Shown here: positions 22,185 through 32,990 of the stretch, piece after piece
How the letters are laid out: the number at the start of each line of letters is the position of its first letter
Numbering within the stretch: the first letter of the stretch is position 1
DNA from: Tipula vernalis
Taxonomy: Eukaryota; Arthropoda; Insecta; Diptera; Tipulidae
Length of the DNA: 64,000 bases
NCBI GenBank assembly: GCA_958295665.1
Contig: OY282558.1
Coordinates: 351,888,534 to 351,952,533 of the forward strand
Reading direction: 5' to 3'
Made by a program: the position numbers and the translations under genes
The notes under the pieces: model-generated
The model's database searches: none
What the model saw: the letters and a program-made list of their open reading frames with translations, nothing else
What the model was told of the DNA's origin: nothing

Positions 22185-22885
22185 CCAGTTGGTTGACGGT
22201 TTGGTTACCCCTTCGGCTCGTATAATTAACAATTAATAAGCCAATCTCTGAGATTCAAGCTGTTTGGTATAATAGAGAACAACGTCCTTGTTCCATGCGA
22301 AATTCGTCGATTTGTCAATTTTCAAAAAATTTTGCAAGAACTCTACGGCTCATATGAAAATGACACTAAGTGCTCTGATTTTCCGGAGAATTTAAAAATA
22401 CGTAATTGTAGCCCGAAAATTGGAAATTAATATTAGAAGTTATTTGAGCGTTGTTTTGCTCTTTATACTTTTTTTAACTTAACTACACCAGAGTCTCGCT
22501 ATGCGTCTATTCTATGTGCGTATATTCGCTCTTGCGTCGGCTATTATTATTATTAATATTGCGTCGGCTAAAAAAAACGTTAAATTAATTAACGAATTAT
22601 TATTAATAAAGTGATATTATTTATATTATTTATCATATATATTTGTTTTATTTTAAATTCTATGTGGATTAATCTTCCGCAATACTTTTCGGCCACAAAT
22701 ATTTTAAATTGTTCGATATGCGTCGAAATTCAGTTTGCGTCTCTCCGTGTGGAACCGAACAGGGACGCAAAGCGGGACCTTGGTGTATTTTAAAACCCTG
22801 TTAAAAGATATACACGCTCATAAATATATGAGCCGTTTCTTTTAAAGTGGTATAAGTTTATATTTTGTTGAAAAGAGATAATTGT
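22185..22885. other. Interior of the 21.6-kb element, unassigned
   Basis: There is no recognisable coding segment. A short ATT run lies near 22540. The direct words 'gcgtcggctattattattat' and 'gcgtcggctaaaaaaaacgt' are near each other. Confidence 0.4.
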
Positions 22886-22886
22886 A

Positions 22887-23120
22887 GTTTTACTTTTAGA
22901 ATTTTACAACAACAATGCCGCATATTTTCGTACCGTTTGGAATAGTTTCAAACCAAGATTTTGTTTAGGATTATTCTAGCAATACTTTTGAAAACTTTTA
23001 TTGTTTTATATTTAATTTTTAATGTCAACTGATAAAAGTAAAAAGAAAATTATTTGCGGTTTTTATTTTGAACATAATTTGCATTTTTATTTTTATACCA
23101 CTTACTATTCCAGTTACCAA
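22887..23120 (+). repeat. Dispersed repeat C, compact copy (~235 bp)
   Basis: Left part 'agaattttacaacaacaatg' to 'ttattctagcaata' matches about 33978-34083. Right part 'taatttttaatgtcaactga' to 'tactattccagttacc' matches about 36180-36286. Here the two parts are adjacent. At 34-36 kb they are separated by the Harbinger-type genes. The copy is either an internally deleted derivative or an uninterrupted copy of a family into which the other element inserted. Confidence 0.75.
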
Positions 23121-23459
23121 AGTAAGACGGCAAATGAATGAATAGAGAAAATACTAAATGGAAAAATATACGGGATTTTAAATTTTTCTATTTATTGTAC
23201 AAGTATTTTAGAGATTAACTTTTTCTATTTTGACTGTAAATTGTTTACCGTTAGAAAGATTATACTGTCATTTGTCTATTGTTATCATTAACTTAATTTT
23301 TTCACTTTCAAAAATAACGGCTCATTTAACAAATAACATAATTTTGTCTAAAAATTCAATTTTGACCGAAAACTTCACAATATACACTTGAATACATTTC
23401 CCCCGCCAAAAAAGTGTACAAAAACTTTAGACAGGTTTCATAATCTTAATATTCTTACT

Positions 23460-23910
23460 GATTAGACTCAAACAATGTACACGAAGGACGCGGGGTTAAC
23501 TTTATTATGGGAGTTAGTTTCTAAAATATCTTTTGCCAAATCATCATGTATTTCCCATGATCCTCTATATAATGCCCTGATATGTTGCGAATTTTCGCTT
23601 GTTGGTAGTGAATAATGGCAACTAACGTTAGCTTTGTCATTCCCAAAGTCAGTTCCGAAGTAATTTCGTTGATTTTTATGTCATAAAATGTATTTGGATT
23701 TAATGGTTGGACATCTAAAACTGCAAACCCATTGATTGGATTTAGTTGCATGTCCTCGGGATTTTCGATCTGTTGTTTACAGTTACTGCTGTTACAACCA
23801 TAAAATTTAAATGCTTTTTCAATTGAATTTAAATCTGCCTCTTTAAAATTAACGTAATCTATCGGAATATAAAAGTTGTCAGTTTTATGGGGAGTTAAGC
23901 AATTGGGCAC
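23460..23910 (-). pseudogene. Fragment resembling the C-terminal end of a ubiquitin-specific-protease-type domain
   Basis: The minus-strand frame from Met at 23910 includes 'FYGCNSSNCKQQIENPEDMQ', 'NPINGFAVLDVQP' and 'TLVAIIHYQQAKIRNISGHY'. A one-base shift near 23560 lets the text continue as 'GSWEIHDDLAKDILETN' and 'NPASFVYIV', ending at a TGA just past 23480. The order H-x-x-...-G-H-Y, then W-x-x-x-D-D, then P-x-x-x-V-Y-I is the pattern around the catalytic His/Asp of UCH/USP cysteine peptidases. A catalytic Cys box is not visible, so only the tail is present. It is enclosed by the long inverted repeats and so probably travelled with the element. The function call is inference from a short pattern. 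Confidence 0.45.
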
Positions 23911-24516
23911 TTAAAATTTAACTGAATCGAACGCTTCAGAAAATATTCAATATATACTACACTTATATATATATATATATACTACACCAATTATACTACC
24001 TACACTTTTTCCAGAAGTGTTTTTTTGTAAATTCGATAACTTGCGCTCTGAGGGTCGCGCCTATATACCCTATATAGCAAATATTCACATTGGTACATAC
24101 AACCTAGTGGCAAATTCAGATTTACTTAGACATCTCTGCGATTGCCGTTTTTTACAAATGTGTTCATTGGGACAAACAATAAGACTGAGTACCCACATTT
24201 ACTGAGAAGTCTGAATGATGGCATGTCTTGGGTTACCCAATGTCAGCTTACACTTTTTAAGAATAATTTATAAAATTGATTCAAACTCATACAAATTGGT
24301 ATTCTAAAATTTAGATTGTACATATTATAGTAGGGAAGTTGGTTGTATAACGGTGAAAATGCAAATTTTTGGTACTATCACTAAAAATTATTTGAGACCC
24401 ACAGTTTATTAGTGTGTAGTAATTGCTTTTACACTTTTTCTGCAGTTGTAAAGTTTTTGGTCAATTTGTCATAAACTTCACACTAACTCTTGTTTAGCTT
24501 TTATATACTTATATAT

Positions 24517-24700
24517 TTTGTATAAGTTTGTTTACCATTCTATTCATTTGACAAATGTCATTTTATGCATTGGGAAAATTCGAAACAAGAAACTAGACAA
24601 CTAAATTGATATAGTAGAAGTGTCTTTGCGCAATTTGAATTATAAAATTAACCTAGGACACAGAGCGAGGACACAATATTTGTTTTTCTTAGTAAAACTG
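24517..24700 (+). repeat. Direct repeat (partial LTR?), left copy
   Basis: From 'gtataagtttgtttaccatt' to 'acaatatttgtttttcttag'. It matches 26052-26228 at roughly 90 percent by eye and flanks gypsy-type pol text in direct orientation, so it may be part of an LTR. Confidence 0.75.
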
Positions 24701-24740
24701 TGTTTACTAGATTGTATTTCAGCACCGTTATCAATTGCTG

Positions 24741-25031
24741 CGTTCCATTTGACGTGGCAAAGTACAAATAATTACTTAGGAGTAGATGGTAAATGAAACA
24801 CAGAAAATTAGTTGCGAAAATAAGATTTAATTTAAAAAAATTTACGTGCAACATGGAAAGATGGAAAATTAATTATTAATTTCAAAACTGATCAGCCATT
24901 TCTTCGTACTAAATATTTTGGTAACGAAGTCGCCATAAATTCATAAAGCAAACTACTCATAAAATTTAGCAAGAGTAGCTACGTACAGTCAGAAGTACTT
25001 GTGTGTACTTTGCCACGTTAAATGGAACTCG
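24741..25031. mobile_element. Small inverted-repeat insertion (~290 bp)
   Basis: 'gttccatttgacgtggcaaa' + 'gtaca' at the left is matched by the reverse complement of 'tgtactttgccacgttaaat' + 'ggaac' at the right, about 26 bp with one mismatch. No clear target duplication is visible. It sits between the left direct repeat and the pol fragment, so it probably inserted into the retroelement relic. Confidence 0.6.
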
Positions 25032-25038
25032 TCAAAAA

Positions 25039-25410
25039 ATGGTTGATGCAACGGATATAGCTCAACAATTAGCGGATGATTCCTGGCAACCGCTAGGATA
25101 CTTTTCCATCAGACTCACGGAAACACAACAAAGATATAGTGCCTACGATAGGGAATTGCTAGCCGCTTATCTTGGTGTAAAACATTTTAGATTTTTACTT
25201 GAAGGAAGAAATTTCACCTTATACACGAATCACAAACCACTAACTTTTGCTTTCCGGGAAAATTTAGATAAAGCTTTGCCAAGACAGAGAAGACAGTTAG
25301 ATTTTTTGGGACAATTTACCACCGATTTTCGACATGTTGCTGGTGTTGATAACGTGGTTGCGGACACCCTGTCCAGAATAGAACAAATCAATATTGGTGA
25401 AAGTAGATGA
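25039..25410 (+). pseudogene. Gypsy-type pol: end of reverse transcriptase and RNase H
   Basis: Readable motifs are 'VDATDIA' (from V-T-D-A-S), 'WQPLGYFSIRLTETQQRYSA', 'YDRELLAAYLGVKHFRFLLE', 'YTNHKPLTFAF', 'QLDFLGQFTTDFRHVAGVDN' and 'VVADTLSRIE'. This is the canonical end of Ty3/gypsy reverse transcriptase plus RNase H, with the Asp-Glu-Asp pattern largely kept. A small deletion follows 'VDATDIA', and the catalytic YLDD region upstream is absent. The relic joins integrase text in another frame within about 150 bp. Confidence 0.9.
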
Positions 25411-26045
25411 AGAATTAGCGGAATTATTAATAAAAGAAAATTCAGTATTTAAATTCAAAGAATTTACTGTTTCTTTTGGCTCTAATAAATTATTATTTTG
25501 TGATGTTTCAACCGGCAAACCTAGACTTTTTATAATAAGTAATTTCAGAAAACAACTTTTTGAATCATTTCATAGTCTAGCTCATCCAGGTGTTAAGGCA
25601 TCAGTAAAATATTGATTAGTCACGTGGTATGGCCTTCTATTAATAAAGATGTAAAAATTATGGTGCAATCGTGTACAGCCTGTCAGCTGAGCAAAGTAGA
25701 TAAGCACACGAAATCGGTTATTATGGCAACTTCGAACCTACAGCCGAGAGATTTATGGAATTCCATCTGGATAGTATTGGACCTCTTCCAATTTCGGACG
25801 GGAAAAACTATTGTGTCACGATGATAGACAGATATACGAGATGGATTGCAAGATTTGGAGTATCCCTTTTTATTGTGACTGATCAAGGTGCACAGTTCGA
25901 ATCGCAATTGTTTTTAGAGTTATCCAAATGTTTAGGCTTCGAAAGGAGAAGATGCGCCAGCTATAACCCGAAGTGCATCGAGATGATTGAGCGATGGCAT
26001 CGCACTTTAAAAGCAGCCATTATGTCTCAGGAACAACCACCGTAA
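25410..26045 (+). pseudogene. Gypsy-type integrase relic
   Basis: The zinc-binding region is legible: 'SFHSLAHPGVKASVKY', then a stop, 'WPSINKDVKIMVQSCTACQL' and 'SKVDKH' (H-x-x-x-H ... C-x-x-C). The core follows in another frame as 'DSIGPLPISDGKNYCVTMID' and 'RYTRW'. A deletion then removes about 30-40 residues before 'FIVTDQGAQFESQLFLELSK', 'YNPKCIEMIERWHRTLKAA' (catalytic Glu region). Several frame changes make it non-functional. An intact protein would insert the reverse-transcribed element into the genome. Confidence 0.88.
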
Positions 26046-26051
26046 TACTAC

Positions 26052-26228
26052 CGTATAAGTTTGTTTACTTTTTTATTCATTTCATAAATGTTATTTTATG
26101 CATTGGGCAAATTCGAAACAAGAAACCAAAGAACTAAATTGATATAGTAGAAGTGTCTTTGCTCAATTTGAATTATAAAACTAACCTAGGACACAGAGCG
26201 AAGTCACAATATTTGTTTTTTTTAGTAT
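26052..26228 (+). repeat. Direct repeat (partial LTR?), right copy
   Basis: Matches 24517-24700 (see there). It directly follows the integrase relic. Confidence 0.75.
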
Positions 26229-27519
26229 GTATAAAGATAGAGACAATCTCGACGGAACGGAGACCGAATTACGCACAAAACGCAAAAATTAATTTAGTAC
26301 TGTAAAAATAAAAATTTTGATGACAATCTCGACGCACGTTTTTGACATTAAAATAATTTTAATCTATCTAACATGAAATAAACTTTTTGATTTCCATAAA
26401 TCCATAATTCGATGGCTGTAAATCATATTTTGTAAACAGCAGATGTAAACAGTAGATGGGAAAGTTAATTTCATCTAACCCGATTCCCAAAAAGGAAACA
26501 CATCAACACAACTATCAAAATGGTGACCCCGATTATTCAATTAGTTAAATATAATTTTCGGAACGTTTTCGGAAAAACTTCACAAGCATGGTATTGTCCT
26601 GTGAAACTTGCCTGTATGTTCCCAAGATGAAATATCTAATTTTCAAATTTAGATGCGCGTTTTGCCGTCTGACAAGAGGAAGTTCAGTTTTGCTAAATAT
26701 TCCCACACCATTATACAATATTACGATTGGCAGCTTCGACACATGAATTTTGTTATTATCGGAACAATATGATATACTGTCTTATTTAAAATTCAAGCTT
26801 TCACCTCAAATCAGAAAATTTCACATTAATTTCAGGCCAGTGCTTTTGAATTCAATTTTAAAACTCTAAAATAATGTTGAAGCACTTCATGATTCAGATT
26901 TATATAATCTTGGCTAAGTTGAACAACACTAATATTATTTTGGGCCTTGCCAGAATGCCGCAGAACAAAATTTGGGGTTGGTATCGCTAACCAAAGTGAA
27001 ATAATCGCAGAGAACGAAAGCCACTTAGCACTGGACCCTTTGCGCAAGAATGGCAGGAAAATGTCAGAAAAATTTAAATATTTACGTTTGTATTTCACTT
27101 ACTAAAATAAAAAAAACTCCCCAAAGCCGGTTAGTTTTATTCCTTTCTGCGCAAAGATGACAAGAATTTAAGTAGCTTCCTTTTGTTTTCATATTGTAGG
27201 AAACAAAAATTTAAAGTGGCCTTCCTGTTTAATGGGCCACATTATTTTGTATTTTCCGGGAAATTTTCTGTTTTATGGTATTCTTAACATTTTTCGATTC
27301 CCACCACATCTCAAAATATTACTTAGTCAATTAGAAATATGCCAATCATGAAATTATAGTAATTTGCTAATAATGAAGATTTAATCATTTTGCGGGGAAG
27401 AGTAGGTTTGGTAAATTGACTAAATATTATGAAATATAATTCTGGAATGATACATTTTATTACATATTTAAAGAATTAGATGTGCTGTAGAGAATATCAT
27501 AAGAGTCTTAGCAACAAAT
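26229..27519. other. Unassigned sequence after the gypsy relic
   Basis: 'gacaatctcgacg' occurs twice (about 26241 and 26321). 'tggtgaccccga' at about 26520 resembles text near primer-binding sites of some gypsy elements, but no LTR end is provable. Minus-strand frames at 26545-26742 and 26832-27098 show no domain. Confidence 0.35.
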
Positions 27520-27893
27520 GGAGGTGTGGCCAACATACGACTTTCTTTTACGAACGGAAAATGTTAAGATTTTTTTTTTTTAATTTTTTGGAAACATATT
27601 GTATTAAGTAGCTTTTTGTAAACCTTATACTTTTTAATATATTTGCAAAATAATTTTCTGGACCAAAGGAGTGGCCACTTCCTGTTAGACGATTTGGAGT
27701 AAAATTCATTCGGACCTCTCAATTTATCAAAAAAGCTTAAATCTGAATCAGTTCGATTGCTTAAACCTTCTGGGCTGTAGAGAGGACACAGACTGACAGA
27801 CACCATTTCGAAACAGAGGACCTCAAAACAGATAAATCTCTAAAAATCTCAAGGTCCAAAATGTTCATGATTATTATACTTTATTTTACTTAA
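27520..27893 (-). repeat. Dispersed repeat A, copy 2 (inverted relative to copy 1)
   Basis: The reverse complement runs 'agtaaaataaagtataataa' to 'ttggccacacctccatttgt', with the shared 'tcctctctacagcccagaag' and 'ggaagtggccactcctttgg'. Compared with copy 1 it lacks part of the 'gtctgtctgt' run and has a shorter A-rich stretch. Confidence 0.8.
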
Positions 27894-30210
27894 CTATTAC
27901 ACTTACAGTCTGATCGTGTTCATGGAGTTTATTCAATAAAGTTCCACCCACCTGTAAAGAAAATCAAAAATATGTGTTAGTTACAAAATAGTATAGAAAT
28001 AAGATTATTTTTAAAATAAATTTACTGTTCTTGAACTCCAAAAAAAATCAAACTTTTTTGCAGAATATTTTCTCTGACCCATTGTTTTTCTCGTGGAAAG
28101 AATCATCGATATTTTCATTTTATAGAAACGTCAATTTGAACAGTTTGAAATTTATGGTTTTTCTAAACTCGGTATTTGTAATATGACGAAACATATGTAG
28201 GTACACCCCAAATGATTAATGATAAAATTTTGTTCGAACACAAAAAAAAAAAAAAAAGAACCTGACCTTCATAATGCTTGTTGCAAAAATTTTCATAAAT
28301 CAAAGACTTTAAGGATTTTCAAAATTTAGTTACACCAGAACAAAATTCTACTGGTGATAGAATTACGTATACAAATTATCACCAAAAACCTATATCAAGA
28401 AATGATTTGTTTACGAGACATAAATTAACACATCCACATATAAATAAAATTCCTCGGGCCCAAATACGTACATTTATAATCCATGTTTCGAAAATTTTTC
28501 GGCACATACGTTTATTTAAAAGAATCATTCATTGTAAACATGATTAGGAAATAAAAAGAAAAAAATCCAAAATCGAAATGAAAAAAACAAAGGGCAGCTT
28601 TATATCAACGCAATAAAAATTTTCATTCAAACCAAAAATACATACAAGTGAACCTCATGGGATCGCTAACATGCTGTTTTTGTTGGCTATGATGTCCATC
28701 AACATTTCAGATACACACGAAAAATTCAAATATCTATTTATACCCTTATCAAATCTATTTAGCACATAAAAAATGGTGTATATGAACATACATATCATCC
28801 TCGCCCACCGCCTATATACTTTTTACGTATGTATGTACATATTTATAACGCACATATACCAAAAATACTGTCTATCACACATTGCAATAAAGAAATTTCT
28901 CGTAAACATTTTCCAATTTTATTAACAAAATAACAAAAACAGCAATAACGATAAGCTTTTTGTGTTTTATGTAATAATGTATTTCGATTTGCTCCTTTTC
29001 GAGAAATTAAAATAAAAATAAAAAAAACGAAATCTAATTTTTCTTTATTTTTCTTTACGAGTACATTACTAAATCCGTAATCAAAGGATATAACAATCGT
29101 TCGTGTATCCACGACAAGAAGACATACTCTTGTCGTTCTATAATATACTGTCTAGTCGTGCTAAGTAGGTGGTTTTAATTAAAATCGACTTGTACTTTGG
29201 TTGCTGTTGTTGTTCCTTCCAATTTTTACCACACATCGATGTCTTCTTAGTAAATACTTATCCTGAGCGTAATGAAATTAAAAACAAAACAAATTACATT
29301 TTATTAAGTACATACATATGTATATGATATATACTAATTATAATTTAATAATGGCATGGCTTTATTTTTATTTATAGAAGAGACTGATTGACTTATTGTG
29401 CTTATGTAAATGCCAATTTTAATTTAGCCAATTATACATTTTAATAAAATGATTAGACGATTTTAACGAATAGGTGTACCTTTGAATTATTGATTTTATG
29501 TACACACAAAGAATTTATATACTTAAGTGGTTTTTGTGCTGCAAAACAAAATGTACATGTACTTCAATTAAATTTAATTGGAATTTGATTGTAGACTTTT
29601 ATATAAAATACAACCATGGTAGGTAGGTATTTGTCCGTCTTTGCAACTTTATCGAATCTATACAATCTATTTCAATTAGTACCGGGGATGCATTTTTTTT
29701 GTTTTTTTTTTTTTCTCGTCTCAATCCCTGGAGAGAACTATGGGTATATATAAGGAGCTTATTTGAACATTTTATAAAATGTACATTTCTCGTCTCGAAT
29801 GATGTAATTAAAATTGGTATAGCTAAATTGAATAAGACAAGAAATGCGCATTGATTCTTTTAGTTGTGCGTGGGTAGAGACTAATAAACAGATTTATGTA
29901 TGTAAATAAAATATGTTTAGTTTTCAAGATTTTATAGTTATAACAATACGATGGCAGCTAGCAATTAGATGGAACTACGTATATTTCCGCTTTCCGGGAA
30001 AGGAGTTTTTGGGCTCCAGTAAGGTTGCAAAGTAGAAATTTACCACCGCGATCCAAGAATGAAAAGTATCTGACATTTTAACGGTTTTTGAAGTTAGTAT
30101 CGATTTCGCAATTATAATAAACGATCTTTTTAATTTAAAAATTGGGAATTGATATTTACCTTTGGATGTTGTGTAAATTTTAGAATAAAAACTGTAAACT
30201 TTACCACTGA
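27894..30210. other. Long unassigned AT-rich stretch
   Basis: It holds a 15-17-bp A run near 28241, several 'acatacatatgtatatg'-type A/T palindromic tracts, and T runs at 29693-29713. There is no frame with a recognisable domain. I see no gene. Confidence 0.45.
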
Positions 30211-30216
30211 AATGGA

Positions 30217-30573
30217 TTGATCAGGGTTGATCTGCATTCAAATATTTACCTGGTCGCTTTTGTAGTTGAAGCGCAACAAATCAAAAAAAATGTAGGACCC
30301 TGCTTAACAGAAAATCTAAATCCTAGAAGAATAAGCAGAGTGTCCACACGGACCGAATACAATTTTCTTCCAACCCAATTAATGTCAACAACAATCAAAA
30401 TTAAATTTAATGCTCAATCTTTAAAAAATCACAAATCATCAGAAAAAGAAACGATCGAAAATGGGACAACAAATAATATTTATCAAACAATTCCTGGAAG
30501 AACAGGTACTATCTTCGATACATCAGCTGCTATTGCTAGTGGAAAAAACACGAAAATATCCCAAAATAAATAA
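30217..30573 (+). other. Unrecognised 118-codon open frame
   Basis: The frame starts at Met 30217 and is rich in Ser/Thr/Asn/Lys, for example 'RRISRVSTRTEYNFLPTQL'. I recognise no domain. It lies about 700 bp upstream of the gag relic on the same strand and may be part of the same retroelement, or may be chance. Confidence 0.15.
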
Positions 30574-30879
30574 AAAATACAAAATTACATAGTAAAAGTT
30601 TAGGCAATATTTATCGACCACAATTGTCAAGTTTCAGTAAAAAAATGTTTAAGTTTTAATAAAATAAATTTGATCAGAAATAATTACTTACACCAAAAAT
30701 AAATAAAAAGTCTTCTCAAGGTTGAACGCCCCAAATTTCCTCAATTAAAGATAAATAAATAATAAAAATCAAAACATTTCAAAATATTCCAAGATCGGAA
30801 GTTGTCTAAAAAAATATTGTTCTCTACCCATTGGGATCTCCACGACATTTTTTCTCCAACGCAACGTTAGCCAACACGA

Positions 30880-31705
30880 CCAGCCGTAGGCACAAGAGAA
30901 CCTGCAATATTGTATGATGACTGCGCGCCCGCAACAACTCAGGAAGGAAGGTTCAAGGAATCTGAAAACATTAACTTTGACAACAACAGCTTGAGACAAC
31001 ATCAAACAAACCACCATAAGCAAACACTGGAACAGCAAACAGCAGCAATTAGATGCATAATATAAGAAACGCAAAACAAAACAACAACAACCCAGGCAAC
31101 AGAAACGAAAATCCACAAAGTAGCTCAGAGAATAACAGAGGAACAAGCAAGCCACAAAACAGCCCCCGGCAACCCAAACTGTAAACCCCAAAGGAAGGCA
31201 ATCGGAACAAAATAGTAACATAGAGTATTCGCAACAAATACCTTAAAATATCGCGAATATCGGGCCGGAATTCAGTGCAGAGGAAATAGGAAACCAATTG
31301 AACGCGCTGAATAAATTTCTAGGCACTGCCGAGAGTATATACGAAGAACTAGAGACAAATGAAGAGAAAACGATATTCGCTAAACTAATCAAATTTAAGC
31401 TCACTGGCGACACCTTCACACGAATCCACGACAGAGAAATATACAGCTACCCAGAATTGGAGAAAACTCTACTCAACACGTACTCGAAGACATATTCCTT
31501 AAACAAGCTGGAAAGAAACTACATGGCTATAGCAGGCAACATCGATTACATACATATACACTCGATACCTGCAGGAAAAATTAGTACAAGCATTTAAAAA
31601 AGGATTAAAAGACATGATTCTAAAATAAAAGGTTGCGGAACAAAAAAGGATAAGATTGGATGAAATAATGGACGATGCGTGCTCTAGCGGACAAAACATG
31701 TGATT
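30880..31705 (+). pseudogene. Retrotransposon gag relic (gypsy-type)
   Basis: The first part in broken frames is Gln/Asn-rich ('NNNNPGNRNENPQSSSENNR'). From 31286 a 100-codon frame reads 'ALNKFLGTAESIYEELETNE', 'FAKLIKFKLTGDTFTRIHD', then 'YPELEKTLLNTYSKTYSLNK'. The order L-x-x-F-L, I-x-x-K-L-x-G-x-A/T, then L-x-x-x-L-x-x-x-Y resembles the capsid-like domain of insect gypsy-type gag proteins. After a frame change at 31592 it continues 'AFKKGLKDMILK', stop, 'KVAEQKRIRLDEIMDD', as expected for the end of the capsid. No zinc knuckle, protease or LTR is visible, so it is an isolated fragment. Confidence 0.65.
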
Positions 31706-31990
31706 CTATAAAAGAAAAATTAATTATACCTCCTATTTTTACTCAATGTTTTCTGGTATTTAAAATTAAAAATTGTACCAAATAAACAAAAATCACACTT
31801 TAAACTACATATTGGATTCATTAGATTTTCAAATCATTACAATTTTAACTCATAGATATTAAAATTAAATAGGCATTATTATCATAATACTTCATGTAAC
31901 AAATTATTGTTGTATGGAAAGACAAACAAATTACCTTTCTGTAGCAAACCAATTCATCTGTAACTAATATCAAAATCCCAACCATACATA
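31706..31990. other. Spacer between gag relic and Helitron fragment
   Basis: AT-rich, with no recognisable feature. Confidence 0.4.
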
Positions 31991-31996
31991 GGACGT

Positions 31997-32890
31997 TTGC
32001 CATATTTGGATAAACAGAATGAAGAGCAGCAAGAGGACAATACCGATGGATGGCATACCAAACAAACGATATTTCCCACAATCCAACTATACCACACACA
32101 ATCGCAGCCAAGTTTTCATGCTCTTGTGCAACGATACAACCGCCACCGGGGAAAGGGACAAAATATATTACCGGTAGCTTCCACTGGAATTGCTGGAACT
32201 CTTTTGGAGGGTGGAACAAAATATAACTCTCAATTTGAATTAGTAGTGCCCCTAACGGACACAAGCTCGTCAAGAAATCGACTGAAATCTGCAGAGGCAG
32301 ATATTATGACACCCGGAATCGCACTTGAAGTAGTCAATAGACTTCTTAAGGTAGTTTTCAGCAATGATAAAATATTTGGCAATATGGTAATCCTCTTTGG
32401 AGGAGATTTTAGGCAAATACTGCCAGTTGTTCCACACACACGGCAACCGAGTTACTATACTGCATAAACCATAAAAAGGTGCTCTTTCTGGCCAACAATT
32501 ATCCCGGTAAACTTGACTACAAATATGAGAACTGGGGAAGACAAAGAATTTGCCAATTGGTTAATTGAGTTGGGTGATGGTAAATTAACCAACTCACATG
32601 ATCTTGGAGAAGATGTTTTGGAAATACCCGAAGAGTTCATTTGCAAATGATTATTGATAGATGAAATTTTTGCAAAAACGTTTACTGCTGTGGTAATCCA
32701 GGACTGAGGACACACTTAAAATAAATTACGACGAATTAAGTCGATTAGAATTAGAAGAGAAACTATATTACATTGTGGATTCTGTAGTTATGATGATGAA
32801 AAGGAAATAACAAATTTGCCAAAGGAATTTTTAAATACAATAACTCCATCAAGTTGGAGCAATAGTAATTTCAAATTTTGTTTGACTGAT
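31997..32890 (+). pseudogene. Helitron helicase (PIF1-type) fragment
   Basis: The frame from 31997 becomes recognisable at 'NILPVASTGIAGTLLEGGTK' and 'YNSQFELVVPLTDTSSS', then 'PGIALEVVNRLLKVVFSN', and 'NMVILFGGDFRQILPVVP' (helicase motif II/III region, with G-G-D-F-R-Q). After a TAA at 32465 it continues 'NLTTNMRTGEDKEFANWLIE' and 'DVLEIPEEFICK'. In other frames 'VDSVV', 'YDDEKEITNLPKEFLN' and 'ITPSSWS' follow. This is the order of the 5'-to-3' helicase half of Helitron Rep-Hel proteins. The Walker A Gly-Lys-Thr and the HUH replication domain are absent. The fragment stops abruptly near 32890, and no Helitron 3' hairpin-CTRR end is evident. Confidence 0.88.
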
Positions 32891-32990
32891 CACCATTGGC
32901 CATACCCAGCTGGAAGTGGTCCAATATAAGTTTATAATTTTTTGTGTACACGTGTATAGCTTTATAGCCTTGCCATACGGGCACTTTAAT

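Larger units (their letters stand above)
21620..24487. mobile_element. 2868-bp element with long inverted repeats and a perfect 8-bp duplication
   Basis: The ends read 'gctaatgtgaagtttatgac' (left) and, reverse-complemented, 'gttagtgtgaagtttatgac' (right). TCTTGTTT flanks both sides (21612-21619 and 24488-24495). The inverted arms extend roughly 500 bp inward (to about 22185 and from about 24000) with indels. The left arm contains a 172-bp internal duplication. Inside lie a copy of repeat C and a minus-strand protease-like fragment. An 8-bp duplication is made by hAT, P, Merlin, KDZ and some MuDR-like elements. Very long arms favour a MuDR-like element, but no transposase is legible, so the superfamily is open. 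Confidence 0.8.
24517..26228 (+). mobile_element. Gypsy-like LTR retrotransposon relic, deleted
   Basis: Direct repeats of about 180 bp flank a fragment of pol. Gag, protease and most of the reverse transcriptase are missing. The boundaries of the original LTRs cannot be set. Confidence 0.7.

Noticed and set aside
26515..26535. 'tggtgaccccga' as a retrotransposon primer-binding site
   Set aside because: No LTR end with TG...CA lies directly before it, and no gag text follows.
30769..31297. Minus-strand frames of 150 and 82 codons rich in Cys, Leu and Phe, resembling membrane proteins
   Set aside because: They lie antisense to the Gln/Asn-rich gag relic; hydrophobic codons are the mirror of CAA/AAC-rich sense text.
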